NCBI RefSeq assembly: GCF_035982055.1
Contig: NZ_CP108427.1
Coordinates: forward strand, 6,943,001-7,007,000
DNA: 64,000 bases
Direction: 5' to 3'
DNA from: Streptomyces sp. NBC_01288
GTDB lineage: Bacteria; Actinomycetota; Actinomycetes; Streptomycetales; Streptomycetaceae
Positions 12,826 through 21,799 of the stretch are shown here, one piece after another. A model generated the notes under the pieces. The model was not told the origin of the DNA. It saw only the letters and a program-made list of their open reading frames with translations, and did not search any database. The position numbers and the translations under genes were made by a program. Each line of letters begins with the position of its first letter. The first letter of the stretch is position 1.

Positions 12826-13842
12826 ATGCTCAGCGAACGCAGGCTTCAGGTGCTGCGCGCCATCGTCCAGGACTACGTCGGCACCGAGGAGCCGGTCGGG
12901 TCCAAGGCGCTCACCGAGCGGCACAGCCTCGGCGTCTCCCCGGCGACCGTGCGCAACGACATGGCGGCCCTGGAGGACGAGGGCTACATCGCCCAGCCGC
13001 ACACCAGCGCCGGGCGGATCCCGACCGACAAGGGCTACCGGCTGTTCGTCGACAAGCTCGCCGGCGTCAAGCCGATGACCGGCCCCGAGCGCAAGGCGAT
13101 CCAGAACTTCCTCGACGGCGCGGTCGACCTCGACGACGTCGTCGGCCGTACGGTACGGCTGCTCGCGCAGCTCACCCGGCAGGTCGCCGTCGTGCAGTAC
13201 CCGTCCCTGACCCGCTCGACCGTCCGCCACGTGGAGCTGCTGTCGCTGGCCCCCGCGCGCGTGATGCTCGTGCTGATCACCGACACCGGACGGGTCGAGC
13301 AGCGCATGGTCGACTGCCCGGCGCCCTTCGGGGAGAGTTCGCTCGCGGATCTACGCGCGCGGCTCAACAGCCGGATCGCGGCCCGCCGCTTCGCGGACGT
13401 ACCGCTGCTCGTGCAGGACCTGCCGGAGGCCTTCGAGGCCGAGGACCGCGGCACGGTCGCGACGGTGCTCTCCACCCTCCTGGAGACCCTCGTCGAGGAG
13501 ACCGAGGAGCGGCTGATGATCGGCGGCACCGCCAATCTCACCCGCTTCGGACATGACTTTCCCCTCACCATCCGCCCCATCCTGGAAGCCCTTGAGGAGC
13601 AGGTCGTCCTCCTCAAGTTGCTTGGTGAGGCGGGGGATTCGGGCATGACCGTACGGATCGGTCACGAGAACGCCTACGAGGGACTCAACTCCACTTCCGT
13701 GGTGTCGGTCGGCTACGGTTCGGGCGGCGAGGCAGTCGCCAAGCTCGGCGTGGTCGGACCGACCCGCATGGATTACCCGGGAACGATGGGAGCGGTACGC
13801 GCAGTGGCACGGTACGTCGGACAGATCCTGGCGGAGTCCTAA
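12826..13842 (+). CDS. hrcA: Heat-inducible transcription repressor HrcA
   Basis: A 338-residue repressor with an N-terminal winged helix (RRLQVLRAIVQDYVGTEEPVG, then SPATVRNDMAALEDEGYI), a GAF-like middle domain and a C-terminal dimerisation region ending near GAVRAVARYVGQIL. HrcA binds CIRCE and releases on heat stress, with GroEL-dependent folding control in characterised bacteria. The ATG at 12826 has GGAGGTG at about 12813. The TAA stop abuts the GTG of dnaJ, so the two form one translationally coupled operon under the CIRCE at 12749-12775. Confidence 0.95.
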   Translation: MLSERRLQVLRAIVQDYVGTEEPVGSKALTERHSLGVSPATVRNDMAALEDEGYIAQPHTSAGRIPTDKGYRLFVDKLAGVKPMTGPERKAIQNFLDGAVDLDDVVGRTVRLLAQLTRQVAVVQYPSLTRSTVRHVELLSLAPARVMLVLITDTGRVEQRMVDCPAPFGESSLADLRARLNSRIAARRFADVPLLVQDLPEAFEAEDRGTVATVLSTLLETLVEETEERLMIGGTANLTRFGHDFPLTIRPILEALEEQVVLLKLLGEAGDSGMTVRIGHENAYEGLNSTSVVSVGYGSGGEAVAKLGVVGPTRMDYPGTMGAVRAVARYVGQILAES

Positions 13843-14976
13843 GTGGCCACGGACTACTACGCCGTTCTCGGCGTGCGTCGCGACGCGTCGCAGGATGAGA
13901 TCAAGAAGGCCTTCCGTAGGCTCGCGCGCGAGCTGCACCCGGACGTGAATCCGGATCCGAAGACCCAGGAGCGGTTCAAGGAGATCAACGCCGCTTACGA
14001 GGTGCTCTCGGATCCGCAGAAGAAGCAGGTCTACGACCTCGGTGGCGACCCCCTCTCGCAGGCGGGCGGCGCGGGCGCGGGCTTCGGGGCCGGTGGCTTC
14101 GGGAACTTCTCGGACATCATGGACGCGTTCTTCGGCACGGCGTCGCAGCGCGGACCGCGCTCGCGCACCCGCCGCGGCCAGGACGCCATGATCCGGCTGG
14201 AGATCGAGCTCGACGAGGCGGCCTTCGGCACCACGAAGGACATCCAGGTCGACACGGCCGTCGTCTGCAACACCTGCAACGGCGAGGGCGCGGCCCCCGG
14301 CACCTCCGCGCAGACCTGTGACATGTGTCGCGGTCGCGGTGAGGTCTCGCAGGTGACCCGGTCCTTCCTGGGCCAGGTCATGACGTCCCGCCCCTGCCCC
14401 CAGTGCCAGGGCTTCGGCACGGTCGTGCCGACGCCGTGCCCGGAGTGCGCCGGCGACGGCCGCGTCCGCTCGCGGCGCACGCTCACGGTCAAGATCCCGG
14501 CGGGCGTGGACAACGGCACGCGGATCCAGCTCGCGGGCGAGGGCGAGGTCGGCCCCGGCGGCGGCCCCGCCGGTGACCTGTACGTCGAGATCCACGAGCT
14601 GCCGCACGCGATGTTCCAGCGCCGCGGCGACGACCTGCACTGCACGGTCACCCTCCCCATGACAGCCGCGTCCCTCGGTACGAAGGTGCCGTTGGAGACG
14701 CTGGACGGCATGGAGGAGGTCGACATCCGCCCGGGCACCCAGTCCGGCCAGTCGATCCCGCTGCACACCCGGGGCATCACACATCTGCGCGGCGGCGGCC
14801 GGGGCGACCTCATCGTCCACGTCGAGGTCACCACCCCGACCAAGCTGGACGTGGAGCAGGAACGCCTGCTCCGCGAACTGGCGAAGCTGCGCGGCGAGGA
14901 GCGGCCCACGGGGACGTTCCAGCCGGGTCAGCAGGGGCTGTTCTCGCGCCTCAAGGACGCTTTCAACGGTCGCTGA
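13843..14976 (+). CDS. dnaJ: Chaperone protein DnaJ (second, HrcA-linked copy)
   Basis: A 377-residue type I J-protein. The J domain (1-68) has the HPD triad at 32-34. A Gly-rich stretch follows (about 70-90). The zinc domain (about 140-210) has four CXXCXGXG-type repeats: CNTCNGEG, CDMCRGRG, CPQCQGFG and CPECAGDG. The substrate-binding and dimerisation regions follow. It activates DnaK and holds unfolded proteins. The GTG start immediately follows the hrcA stop. Streptomyces usually carry another dnaJ in the dnaK operon, so this is the HrcA/CIRCE-regulated paralogue (DnaJ2). Confidence 0.95.
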   Translation: MATDYYAVLGVRRDASQDEIKKAFRRLARELHPDVNPDPKTQERFKEINAAYEVLSDPQKKQVYDLGGDPLSQAGGAGAGFGAGGFGNFSDIMDAFFGTASQRGPRSRTRRGQDAMIRLEIELDEAAFGTTKDIQVDTAVVCNTCNGEGAAPGTSAQTCDMCRGRGEVSQVTRSFLGQVMTSRPCPQCQGFGTVVPTPCPECAGDGRVRSRRTLTVKIPAGVDNGTRIQLAGEGEVGPGGGPAGDLYVEIHELPHAMFQRRGDDLHCTVTLPMTAASLGTKVPLETLDGMEEVDIRPGTQSGQSIPLHTRGITHLRGGGRGDLIVHVEVTTPTKLDVEQERLLRELAKLRGEERPTGTFQPGQQGLFSRLKDAFNGR

Positions 14977-15010
14977 GAGGGTCCGGGGGCAGCCGCCCCC
15001 GGACCCTCTC
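14975..15010 (+). terminator. Terminator of hrcA-dnaJ
   Basis: A perfect 16-bp stem (14975-14990 with 14995-15010) and loop AGCC. The left arm begins inside the dnaJ stop codon. TTCATTCC follows. Confidence 0.85.
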
Positions 15011-15120
15011 TTCATTCCGAACAGCCTCGTCCGCCATCGCCGAACCGGCTGAAAGCAATGGCATGTGCCAGGGCCAAGGCCGGATTCGGACTTGTTCAAA
15101 GGACGTGACAACATGCCGTC

Positions 15121-16242
15121 ATGTCCTCCGCACTGACCGATCTCTTCCCTCATCCGATCGTGCAGGCCCCGATGGCGGGCGGTGTCTCCGTCCCGCGTCT
15201 CGCGGCCGCCGTGTCCGAGGCCGGCGGGCTGGGATTCCTCGCCGCCGGGTACAAAACGGCCGACGGCATGTACCAGGAGATCAAGCAGCTGCGGAGTCTG
15301 ACCGGCCGCCCCTTCGGCGTGAACCTCTTCATGCCGCAGCCGGAGTACCCCGGTGCGAGCACCGGCTCCACTGGAGCGGCTGTCGCCGCGCTGCCCTATC
15401 GGGCCGCGGTCGACGTCTACGCCCACCAACTGGCCGGTGAGGCCCAGTGGTACGACACGGAACTCGGCGACCCGGACAGCGGCCGTGAGGACGGCTACGA
15501 CGCCAAGCTGTCCGTCCTGCTCGACAACCCGGTGAAGGTCGCCTCTTTCCACTTCGGCATCCCGACCCCGGAGGTGTTGGACTCGCTGCGCCGGGCCGGC
15601 ACCTTCACCCTCGTCACCGTCACCACCGTCGAGGAGGCCCTCGCCGTCGAGCGGGCCGGTGCCGACGCGGTGATCGCGCAGGGCGTCGAGGCCGGCGGCC
15701 ACCAGGGCACCCACCGCGACCTCCCGGAGAACGACGGCGCGAGCCTCGGCCTGCTCTCCCTCGTCGCCCAGATCCGCGAGACCGTGAACCTCCCGATCGT
15801 CGCCGCCGGCGGTCTGATGCGCGGCAGCCAGATCGCCGCGGCCCTCGCGGCGGGCGCGAGCGCGGCCCAGCTCGGCACCGCGTTCCTCGCCGCCCCCGAG
15901 TCCGGTGCCAACGCGCTGCACAAGCAGGCGCTCACCAACCCCCTGTTCACGCGTACCGAGTTGACCCGCGCGTTCTCCGGCCGCCCGGCCCGCGGCCTGG
16001 TCAACCGCTTCATGCGCGAGCACGGCCCGTACGCCCCCGCCGCGTACCCGGAGATCCACCACCTCACCTCCCCGCTCCGCAAGAAGGCCGCCGCGTCCGG
16101 CGACCCGCAGGGCATGGCCCTGTGGGCCGGACAGGGCCACCGCATGGCACGCGAGCTGCCCGCCGGTCAACTGGTCGAGGTCCTGGTCGCCGAACTCGCC
16201 TCCGCCCGGACAGCGTTGTCGTCCGGGGGCGACCTCCGATGA
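15121..16242 (+). CDS. Nitronate monooxygenase (NMO / 2-nitropropane dioxygenase family)
   Basis: A 373-residue FMN-dependent TIM-barrel flavoprotein. It has the N-terminal QAPMAGGVS strand, the phosphate-binding AAGGLMRGSQIAAALAAGA segment, and GVEAGGHQG, whose His is the usual active-site residue. Family members oxidise nitroalkane anions such as propionate-3-nitronate. The ATG at 15121 follows a 110-base gap after the dnaJ terminator. The stop overlaps the rsmE start by 4 bases (ATGA), so the two are coupled. No functional link between them is known. Confidence 0.85.
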   Translation: MSSALTDLFPHPIVQAPMAGGVSVPRLAAAVSEAGGLGFLAAGYKTADGMYQEIKQLRSLTGRPFGVNLFMPQPEYPGASTGSTGAAVAALPYRAAVDVYAHQLAGEAQWYDTELGDPDSGREDGYDAKLSVLLDNPVKVASFHFGIPTPEVLDSLRRAGTFTLVTVTTVEEALAVERAGADAVIAQGVEAGGHQGTHRDLPENDGASLGLLSLVAQIRETVNLPIVAAGGLMRGSQIAAALAAGASAAQLGTAFLAAPESGANALHKQALTNPLFTRTELTRAFSGRPARGLVNRFMREHGPYAPAAYPEIHHLTSPLRKKAAASGDPQGMALWAGQGHRMARELPAGQLVEVLVAELASARTALSSGGDLR

Positions 16243-16997
16243 CCGCGCCGGTGTTCATCCTCGACCCCCTGAAGATCCCGGATCTCAGCGGCGGTGAGAT
16301 CGTCCTCGACGGCCCCGAGGGGCGGCACGCGGTTTCCGTGCGGCGGATGCGGGCCGGTGAGGACATCGTCCTCACCGACGGACGCGGCCGGTGGACGGCG
16401 GGCGTCGTCAAGGCGGCCGAGGGCAAGGACCGGCTCGTCGTCATGGACCTGGAGTCCGTCAGCGAGGAGCCCGCGCCGCGGCCCCGCATCACCGTCGTCC
16501 AGGCCCTCCCCAAGGGCGACCGCGGCGAGCTGGCCGTGGAGACGATGACCGAGACCGGCGTCGACGCGATCGTCCCCTGGGCGGCCGCCCGTTGCATCAC
16601 GCAGTGGAAGGGCGACCGGGGTCTCAAGGCCCTCGCCAAGTGGCGCGCCACCGCACGGGAGGCCGGCAAGCAGTCCCGTCGGCTGCGCTTCCCGGAGGTC
16701 GCGGACGCGGCAACGAGCAAACAGGTTGCGGCACTTCTGGCCAAAGCCGACTTCGCCGCCGTCCTCCACGAGGACCGCGACTACGCCGGCGAGCCCCTGG
16801 CCACCGCCGAACTCCCCGCCGAGGGCGAGATCGTGCTGGTCGTGGGCCCCGAAGGAGGCGTCTCCCCCGAGGAGTTGGCGCTCTTCGAGGAGGCGGGCGC
16901 GAAGGCCTGCCGCCTCGGGCGTAGCGTGCTGCGTACATCGACGGCCGGGACCGCGGCGACCGCCCTGCTCCTGGGCCGTACCGGACGCTGGTCCTGA
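16239..16997 (+). CDS. rsmE: 16S rRNA (uracil-1498-N3)-methyltransferase
   Basis: A 252-residue SPOUT methyltransferase. It has an N-terminal PUA-like domain (EGRHAVSVRRMRAGE) and the C-terminal trefoil-knot motifs VGPEGGVSPEE and LGRSVLRTSTAGTAA that bind S-adenosylmethionine. RsmE methylates U1498 of 16S rRNA in assembled 30S subunits. The ATG at 16239 overlaps the preceding stop. Location after hrcA-dnaJ is conserved in many Gram-positives. Confidence 0.93.
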   Translation: MTAPVFILDPLKIPDLSGGEIVLDGPEGRHAVSVRRMRAGEDIVLTDGRGRWTAGVVKAAEGKDRLVVMDLESVSEEPAPRPRITVVQALPKGDRGELAVETMTETGVDAIVPWAAARCITQWKGDRGLKALAKWRATAREAGKQSRRLRFPEVADAATSKQVAALLAKADFAAVLHEDRDYAGEPLATAELPAEGEIVLVVGPEGGVSPEELALFEEAGAKACRLGRSVLRTSTAGTAATALLLGRTGRWS

Positions 16998-17013
16998 ACC
17001 AGGGGGGATCGCC

Positions 17014-17406
17014 GTGGAACTCGCCCAAGTACGGCTGCTCGTCACCGACTTCGCCGCCTGCTACCGCTTCTACGCCGAAGTCCTCGGCCTGAAGCCCCAG
17101 TCGGGGGCGGCCGAGGGACCGTACGAGAAGTTCAGCCCCGCGATCGGGTCCGCCGGGATCGCGCTCCAGGACCGCGCGATGATGGCCCAAACCCTTGGCG
17201 AACTGGGGGACTTGGCGACGGGTCACCGTTCGCTGGTGGTGCTGCGGGTGGACGGTCTCGACGGGTACTGCGAGCAGATCACCGCCCGGGGTGCGGAGCT
17301 GCTGCACGGGCCCGCGCCGATGACGGACCGGATGCGGGTCGCCCATCTCAAGGACCCCGAGGGCAATGTGGTGGAGCTTCAGGAGTGGCTGCTGTTGCGC
17401 GGCTGA
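17014..17406 (+). CDS. VOC-superfamily (glyoxalase/bleomycin-resistance type) protein
   Basis: A 130-residue protein from GTG 17014, with AGGGGGG 6 bases upstream. It shows the paired beta-alpha-beta-beta-beta layout of the VOC fold: LVTDFAACYRFYAEVLGL at the start and KDPEGNVVELQEWL at the end, whose Glu is the usual metal ligand. The first-half His or Glu ligand is not obvious, so metal binding is uncertain. The substrate is unknown. It starts 17 bases after rsmE and probably shares its transcript. Confidence 0.8.
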   Translation: MELAQVRLLVTDFAACYRFYAEVLGLKPQSGAAEGPYEKFSPAIGSAGIALQDRAMMAQTLGELGDLATGHRSLVVLRVDGLDGYCEQITARGAELLHGPAPMTDRMRVAHLKDPEGNVVELQEWLLLRG

Positions 17407-17494
17407 GGCCGTCCGCCGGGGAATTGCGCCCCCGGCGTGCGGGTGGCCGTATGCGCTCTTCCGCGCGCGCTCCGACGGTGACAGGCTGCCGCCC

Positions 17495-18055
17495 ATGAGG
17501 GTGTTGAGACGGAACCTGCTCCGGCCGCGCGGGCGGCGGGTGGCCGCCGTGGCGGGGCTGGCGGTGGTCGCTGTGGGCGGGGCCGTCGCGTGCCAGCCCG
17601 GGGATCTCAGCTCGGCGACCGTCGCGTACACCACCGACAAGACGGCGACCGCGGAGCTCAAGCGGGACCATGTGGGCGTGCGCTGGCTGACCTGCACGGG
17701 CAACTACGGCAACGACAACAAGGCCTACACGCCCGGGAAGACGCCCTCGCCGACCGAGACCACGGTCGTCAGCGTCGACTGCCAGGGGCAGACGACCGAC
17801 AACCGGGACATCACCGTCACCGGCAAGGTCACCCGGGCCGTCGACGGCGCGTGTGTGCGCGGTGACCTGGTCGCCAAGGTGGCAGGGAAGCAGGTCTTCC
17901 ACGTCACCGGGCTCGGCGACTGCAACGCGGCGACGCCGTCGTCCGTGAACAACCCGAACCCGACGCTGACCTACGGCCCGGGACCGACCGTCACGGTCAC
18001 CAAGACGATCTGGTGCAAGGGCGACCCGACCTGCTGGCCTGTCGAGGGCAAGTGA
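17495..18055 (+). CDS. Putative lipoprotein, unknown function
   Basis: A 186-residue exported protein. The N-terminus has RRNLLRPRGRR, a hydrophobic stretch and GGAVACQ, a plausible lipobox with Cys about 33 residues in. The mature part is Thr-rich and contains further Cys residues (LTCTGN, VDCQGQ, GACVRG, GDCNAA, IWCKGDPTCW) that may form disulfides. I recognise no family. It lies between the VOC gene and tricorn protease on the same strand. Confidence 0.7.
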   Translation: MRVLRRNLLRPRGRRVAAVAGLAVVAVGGAVACQPGDLSSATVAYTTDKTATAELKRDHVGVRWLTCTGNYGNDNKAYTPGKTPSPTETTVVSVDCQGQTTDNRDITVTGKVTRAVDGACVRGDLVAKVAGKQVFHVTGLGDCNAATPSSVNNPNPTLTYGPGPTVTVTKTIWCKGDPTCWPVEGK

Positions 18056-18100
18056 TCCAAAGGGCTGTCGGCGGATGGCACCGGTGCATAACCTGATCAG

Positions 18101-21100
18101 GTGACTCAGCCCTCAGCGTCCGCAGCCCAGGCCTATCTCCGCTTCCCGCACCTGCACGGCGAGTCGGTCGCCTTCACCGCCGAGGACGACGTGTGGCTGG
18201 CGTCCCTCGACAGCGGCGGCCGGGCCTGGCGGGTCAGCGCGGAGAACGTGCCGGTGACCCACCCCCGCATCTCGCCCGACGGCACCACCGTCGCCTGGAC
18301 CTCCACCCGCGACGGCGCCCCCGAGGTGCACATCGCCCCGGTCGACGGCGGCCCCGCCAAACGCCTGACGTACTGGGGCAGTTCACGCACCCAGGTGCGC
18401 GGCTGGACCGCCGCCGGCGAGGTCCTCGTGACCAGCGCCCACGGCCAGGCCAACCTCCGCCGCAGCTGGGCCCGTTCGGTCCCGCTGGACGGCGGACCGG
18501 CGACGACCCTCCCGTACGGCTGGGTCGGCGACGTCGCCCAGGGCGAGACGGCGACGGTCCTCCTCTCCGCCCCCATGGGCCGCGAGGCCGCCTGGTGGAA
18601 ACGCTACCGGGGCGGCACGGCGGGCAAGTTGTGGATCGACCGCGACGGCGACGGCGAATTCACGCGCCTGCACGAGGAGTTGGACGGCAACATCGAGTAC
18701 CCGGTGTGGGCGGGGGAGCGGATCGCGTTCCTCTCCGACCACGAGGGCACCGGCGCCCTGTACTCCTCCCTCGCGGACGGCTCCGACCTCCGCCGCCACA
18801 CCCCGCTCGACGGCTTCTACGCCCGGCACGCGTCCGGTGACGGCACCCGGATCGTCTACTCCTCCGCCGGTGAACTCTGGCTCCTCGACGACCTGGACGG
18901 CGCCGAACCGCGCCGCCTCGACATCCGGCTCGGCGGCCAGCGCATCGACCAGCAGCCGTTCCCGGTGCCCGCGGCCCGCTGGTTCGGGTCCGCGTCCCCC
19001 GACCACACCGCACGCGGCAGCGCGGTCGCCGTGCGCGGCGCCGTCCACTGGGTCACCCACCGCTCCGGCCCCGCCCGCGCGCTGGCCGCCACCCCCGGCG
19101 TCCGCGCCCGGCTGCCCCGCACCTTCCGCGCCGACGGCGAGGAGTGGGTGGTGTGGGTGACGGACGCCGAGGGCGACGACGCCCTGGAGTTCGCCCCCGC
19201 CACCGGCCTCGCCCCCGGCGCCACCCCGCGCAGAATCGCCGCCGGACAGCTCGGCCGCGTCCTCGCCCTCACCGTGGCCCCCGACGGCAGCCGGGTCGCC
19301 GTAGGCTCGCACGACGGCCGCGTCCTCCTCGTCGAACGGGAAACCGGCGAGGTCCGCGAGGTGGACCGCAGCGAGGACGGCGACGCCTCGGGCCTCGCCT
19401 TCTCCCCGGACTCGGCCTGGCTGGCCTGGTCCCACCCGGGCCCGCGCCCGCTACGCCAGTTGAAGCTGGCGAACACCACAGACCTGTCGGTCACCGAGGC
19501 GACCCCGCTCCGCTTCCAGGACTACGCCCCCGCCTTCACCCTCGACGGCAAGCACCTGGTGTTCCTCTCCACCCGCTCCTTCGACCCGGTCTACGACGAG
19601 CACGTCTTCGACCTGGCCTTCGTGGTCGGCGACCGCCCGCACCTGATCACCCTCGCCGCGACGACCCCGTCCCCCTTCGGACCGCAGCGGCACGGCCGCC
19701 CCTTCGAGGCCCCCGACAAGGAGGAGACCCCCGACAGCGAGGGCCGCCCCACCACCCGCGTCGACCTCGAAGGCCTGGCCGACCGCATCGTCGCGTTCCC
19801 GGTGGAGGCAGGCCGCTACTCCAACCTCCGCACGGCCAAGGACGGCGTCCTCTGGCTGCGCCACCCGGTCCAGGGAGTCCTCGGCGCCACCCGCGCGACC
19901 CCCGAAGACCCGGACCCCAAAACGGAGTTGGAGCGCTACGACCTCGCCCAGCAGCGCATCGAGCACCTGGCCGGGGACGCCGACCACTTCGAGGTGAGCG
20001 GCGACGGAAAACGCGTCCTGCTCTGGACCGACCACAAACTCCGCGTCGTCCCGAGCGACCGCCGGGCCTCCTCCGAGGACGACGACAACGACACCAACAT
20101 CAACGTCGACCTGTCCCGCATCCGCCAGACCGTCGACCCGGCCGCCGAGTGGCGCCAGATGTTCGACGAGACCGGCCGCATCATGCGCGACAACTTCTGG
20201 CGCGAGGACATGAGCGGCGTCGACTGGACCGGCGTCCTGGACCGCTACCGCCCGATCCTCGACCGCGTCGCGACCCACGACGACCTCGTCGACCTCCTCT
20301 GGGAGGTGCACGGCGAACTGGGCACCTCGCACGCCTACGTCACCCCGCGCGGCGGCCACGGCCACGGCGAGCGCCAGGGTCTGCTCGGCGCCGACATCTC
20401 CCGTCACGAGGACGGCAGTTGGCGCATCGACCGGATCCTGCCCTCGGAAACCTCCGACCCGAACGCCCGCGCCCCGCTCGCCGCCCCCGGCGTAGCGGTC
20501 CGCACGGGAGACGCGATCCTCGCGGTGGCCGGACAGCCCGTCGACCCGGTCACGGGACCGGCCCCCCTCCTGGTCGGCACGGCGGGCAAACCGATCGAGC
20601 TGACGATCTCCCCGGCAGCCGGCGGAGACCCGAGGCACGCGGTGGTCGTCCCCCTGGCGGACGAGGAACCGTTGTACTACCACGCATGGGTGGCCGACCG
20701 CCGTGCCTACGTCCACGAGAAGTCCGGCGGCCGCCTCGGCTACCTCCACGTCCCCGACATGCAGGCCCCCGGCTGGGCCCAGATCCACCGCGACCTGCGC
20801 GTGGAGGTCGCCCGCGAGGGCCTGGTGGTCGACGTCCGCGAGAACCGCGGCGGCCACACCTCACAGCTGGTGGTCGAGAAGCTGGCCCGCCGCATCGTCG
20901 GCTGGGACCTCCCCCGAGGCATGCGCCCCTACAGCTACCCCGAGGACGCACCCCGCGGCCCCGTAGTGGCCGTGGCCAACGAGTTCTCCGGCTCGGACGG
21001 CGACATCGTCAACGCGGCGATCAAGGCGCTCGGCATCGGCCCGGTGGTCGGCACGCGCACATGGGGCGGCGTGATCGGCATCGACAGCAGGTACCGGTTG

Positions 21101-21319
21101 GTGGACGGCACGCTGATCACCCAGCCCAAGTACGCGTTCTGGCTTGAGGGTTACGGGTGGGGGGTCGAGAACCACGGGGTGGACCCGGATGTGGAGGTGG
21201 TCCAGCGCCCCCAGGACTATGCGGCGGGACGGGACACCCAGCTGGACGAGGCAATCCGCCTGGCGCTGGAGTCACTGGAGACCGCTCCGGCAAAAACACC
21301 CCCGACCCTGCCCACCTAG
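18101..21319 (+). CDS. tri: Tricorn protease homologue (S41 family)
   Basis: A 1072-residue protein. Residues about 25-330 and 330-680 form two beta-propellers with WD-like repeats. A PDZ-like segment and an S41 tail-specific-protease-like core follow. The catalytic residues known from Thermoplasma tricorn have close equivalents: Ser743-His744 in GTSHAYV, Ser965 in EFSGSDGD and Glu1023 in GVENHG. Tricorn degrades oligopeptides released by the proteasome, which Streptomyces also have. The long hydrophilic insert near residue 650 (DDDNDTN) is a probable linker. The GTG at 18101 follows the lipoprotein by 45 bases. Confidence 0.92.
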   Translation: MTQPSASAAQAYLRFPHLHGESVAFTAEDDVWLASLDSGGRAWRVSAENVPVTHPRISPDGTTVAWTSTRDGAPEVHIAPVDGGPAKRLTYWGSSRTQVRGWTAAGEVLVTSAHGQANLRRSWARSVPLDGGPATTLPYGWVGDVAQGETATVLLSAPMGREAAWWKRYRGGTAGKLWIDRDGDGEFTRLHEELDGNIEYPVWAGERIAFLSDHEGTGALYSSLADGSDLRRHTPLDGFYARHASGDGTRIVYSSAGELWLLDDLDGAEPRRLDIRLGGQRIDQQPFPVPAARWFGSASPDHTARGSAVAVRGAVHWVTHRSGPARALAATPGVRARLPRTFRADGEEWVVWVTDAEGDDALEFAPATGLAPGATPRRIAAGQLGRVLALTVAPDGSRVAVGSHDGRVLLVERETGEVREVDRSEDGDASGLAFSPDSAWLAWSHPGPRPLRQLKLANTTDLSVTEATPLRFQDYAPAFTLDGKHLVFLSTRSFDPVYDEHVFDLAFVVGDRPHLITLAATTPSPFGPQRHGRPFEAPDKEETPDSEGRPTTRVDLEGLADRIVAFPVEAGRYSNLRTAKDGVLWLRHPVQGVLGATRATPEDPDPKTELERYDLAQQRIEHLAGDADHFEVSGDGKRVLLWTDHKLRVVPSDRRASSEDDDNDTNINVDLSRIRQTVDPAAEWRQMFDETGRIMRDNFWREDMSGVDWTGVLDRYRPILDRVATHDDLVDLLWEVHGELGTSHAYVTPRGGHGHGERQGLLGADISRHEDGSWRIDRILPSETSDPNARAPLAAPGVAVRTGDAILAVAGQPVDPVTGPAPLLVGTAGKPIELTISPAAGGDPRHAVVVPLADEEPLYYHAWVADRRAYVHEKSGGRLGYLHVPDMQAPGWAQIHRDLRVEVAREGLVVDVRENRGGHTSQLVVEKLARRIVGWDLPRGMRPYSYPEDAPRGPVVAVANEFSGSDGDIVNAAIKALGIGPVVGTRTWGGVIGIDSRYRLVDGTLITQPKYAFWLEGYGWGVENHGVDPDVEVVQRPQDYAAGRDTQLDEAIRLALESLETAPAKTPPTLPT

Positions 21320-21374
21320 GGGCGCGGGGCTGTGCCGATTTGCGGCTCCGCCGCGGGGCGCGACCAGCCCCCAC
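21318..21374. repeat. Dispersed GC-rich intergenic repeat
   Basis: AGGGGCGCGGGGCTGTGCC ... GGGGCGCGACCAGCCCCCAC, 57 bases, after the tricorn gene. The same element lies inverted at 23742-23798 and shortened at 2354-2389. It can fold into a GC-rich hairpin around TGCGGCTCCGCCGC. Confidence 0.75.
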
Positions 21375-21439
21375 GCACCCGCACCAGACGACGATACGAT
21401 GCCTCGCGTAAAGCACCCCCAGCCTCGGAGGAAACCCAC

Positions 21440-21793
21440 ATGTCAGGGGACCCGCAGGACGACTGCCTGTTCTGCAAGATCGTCGCAGGCCACATCCCCG
21501 CGACGATCATCCGAGAGACGTCCACCACCGTCGCGTTCCGGGACATCAACCCCCAGGCCCCGACCCACGTCCTGGTGATCCCCCGAGTCCACTACCCCGA
21601 CGCCGCCTCCCTCGCCGCCGCCGAACCGGCAATCGCCGCAGACGTACTGCGGGAGGCAGGCGAGGTGGCGACCGACGAGAAGCTCGACAGCTACCGCGTC
21701 ATCTTCAACACCGGCAGCGGCGTGGGCCAGACCGTGTTCCACGCCCACGCCCACGTCATGGGCGGCCGCGGCATGCAGTGGCCGCCCGGATAA
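21440..21793 (+). CDS. HIT-family nucleotide-binding protein
   Basis: A 117-residue HINT-type histidine triad protein. It begins CLFCKIVAGHIPA and has DINPQAPTHVLVIP, then the triad HAHAHVMGG near the C-terminus. Family enzymes hydrolyse purine nucleotide phosphoramidates such as AMP-lysine. The ATG at 21440 is preceded by GGAGGAAAC. It ends 6 bases before RNase Z, so they are probably co-transcribed. Confidence 0.92.
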   Translation: MSGDPQDDCLFCKIVAGHIPATIIRETSTTVAFRDINPQAPTHVLVIPRVHYPDAASLAAAEPAIAADVLREAGEVATDEKLDSYRVIFNTGSGVGQTVFHAHAHVMGGRGMQWPPG

Positions 21794-21799
21794 CTCGCC

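Noticed and set aside
13351..16170. 939-codon open frame on the minus strand opposite hrcA-dnaJ
   Set aside because: Composition and lack of motifs mark it as a shadow of the well-supported plus-strand genes.
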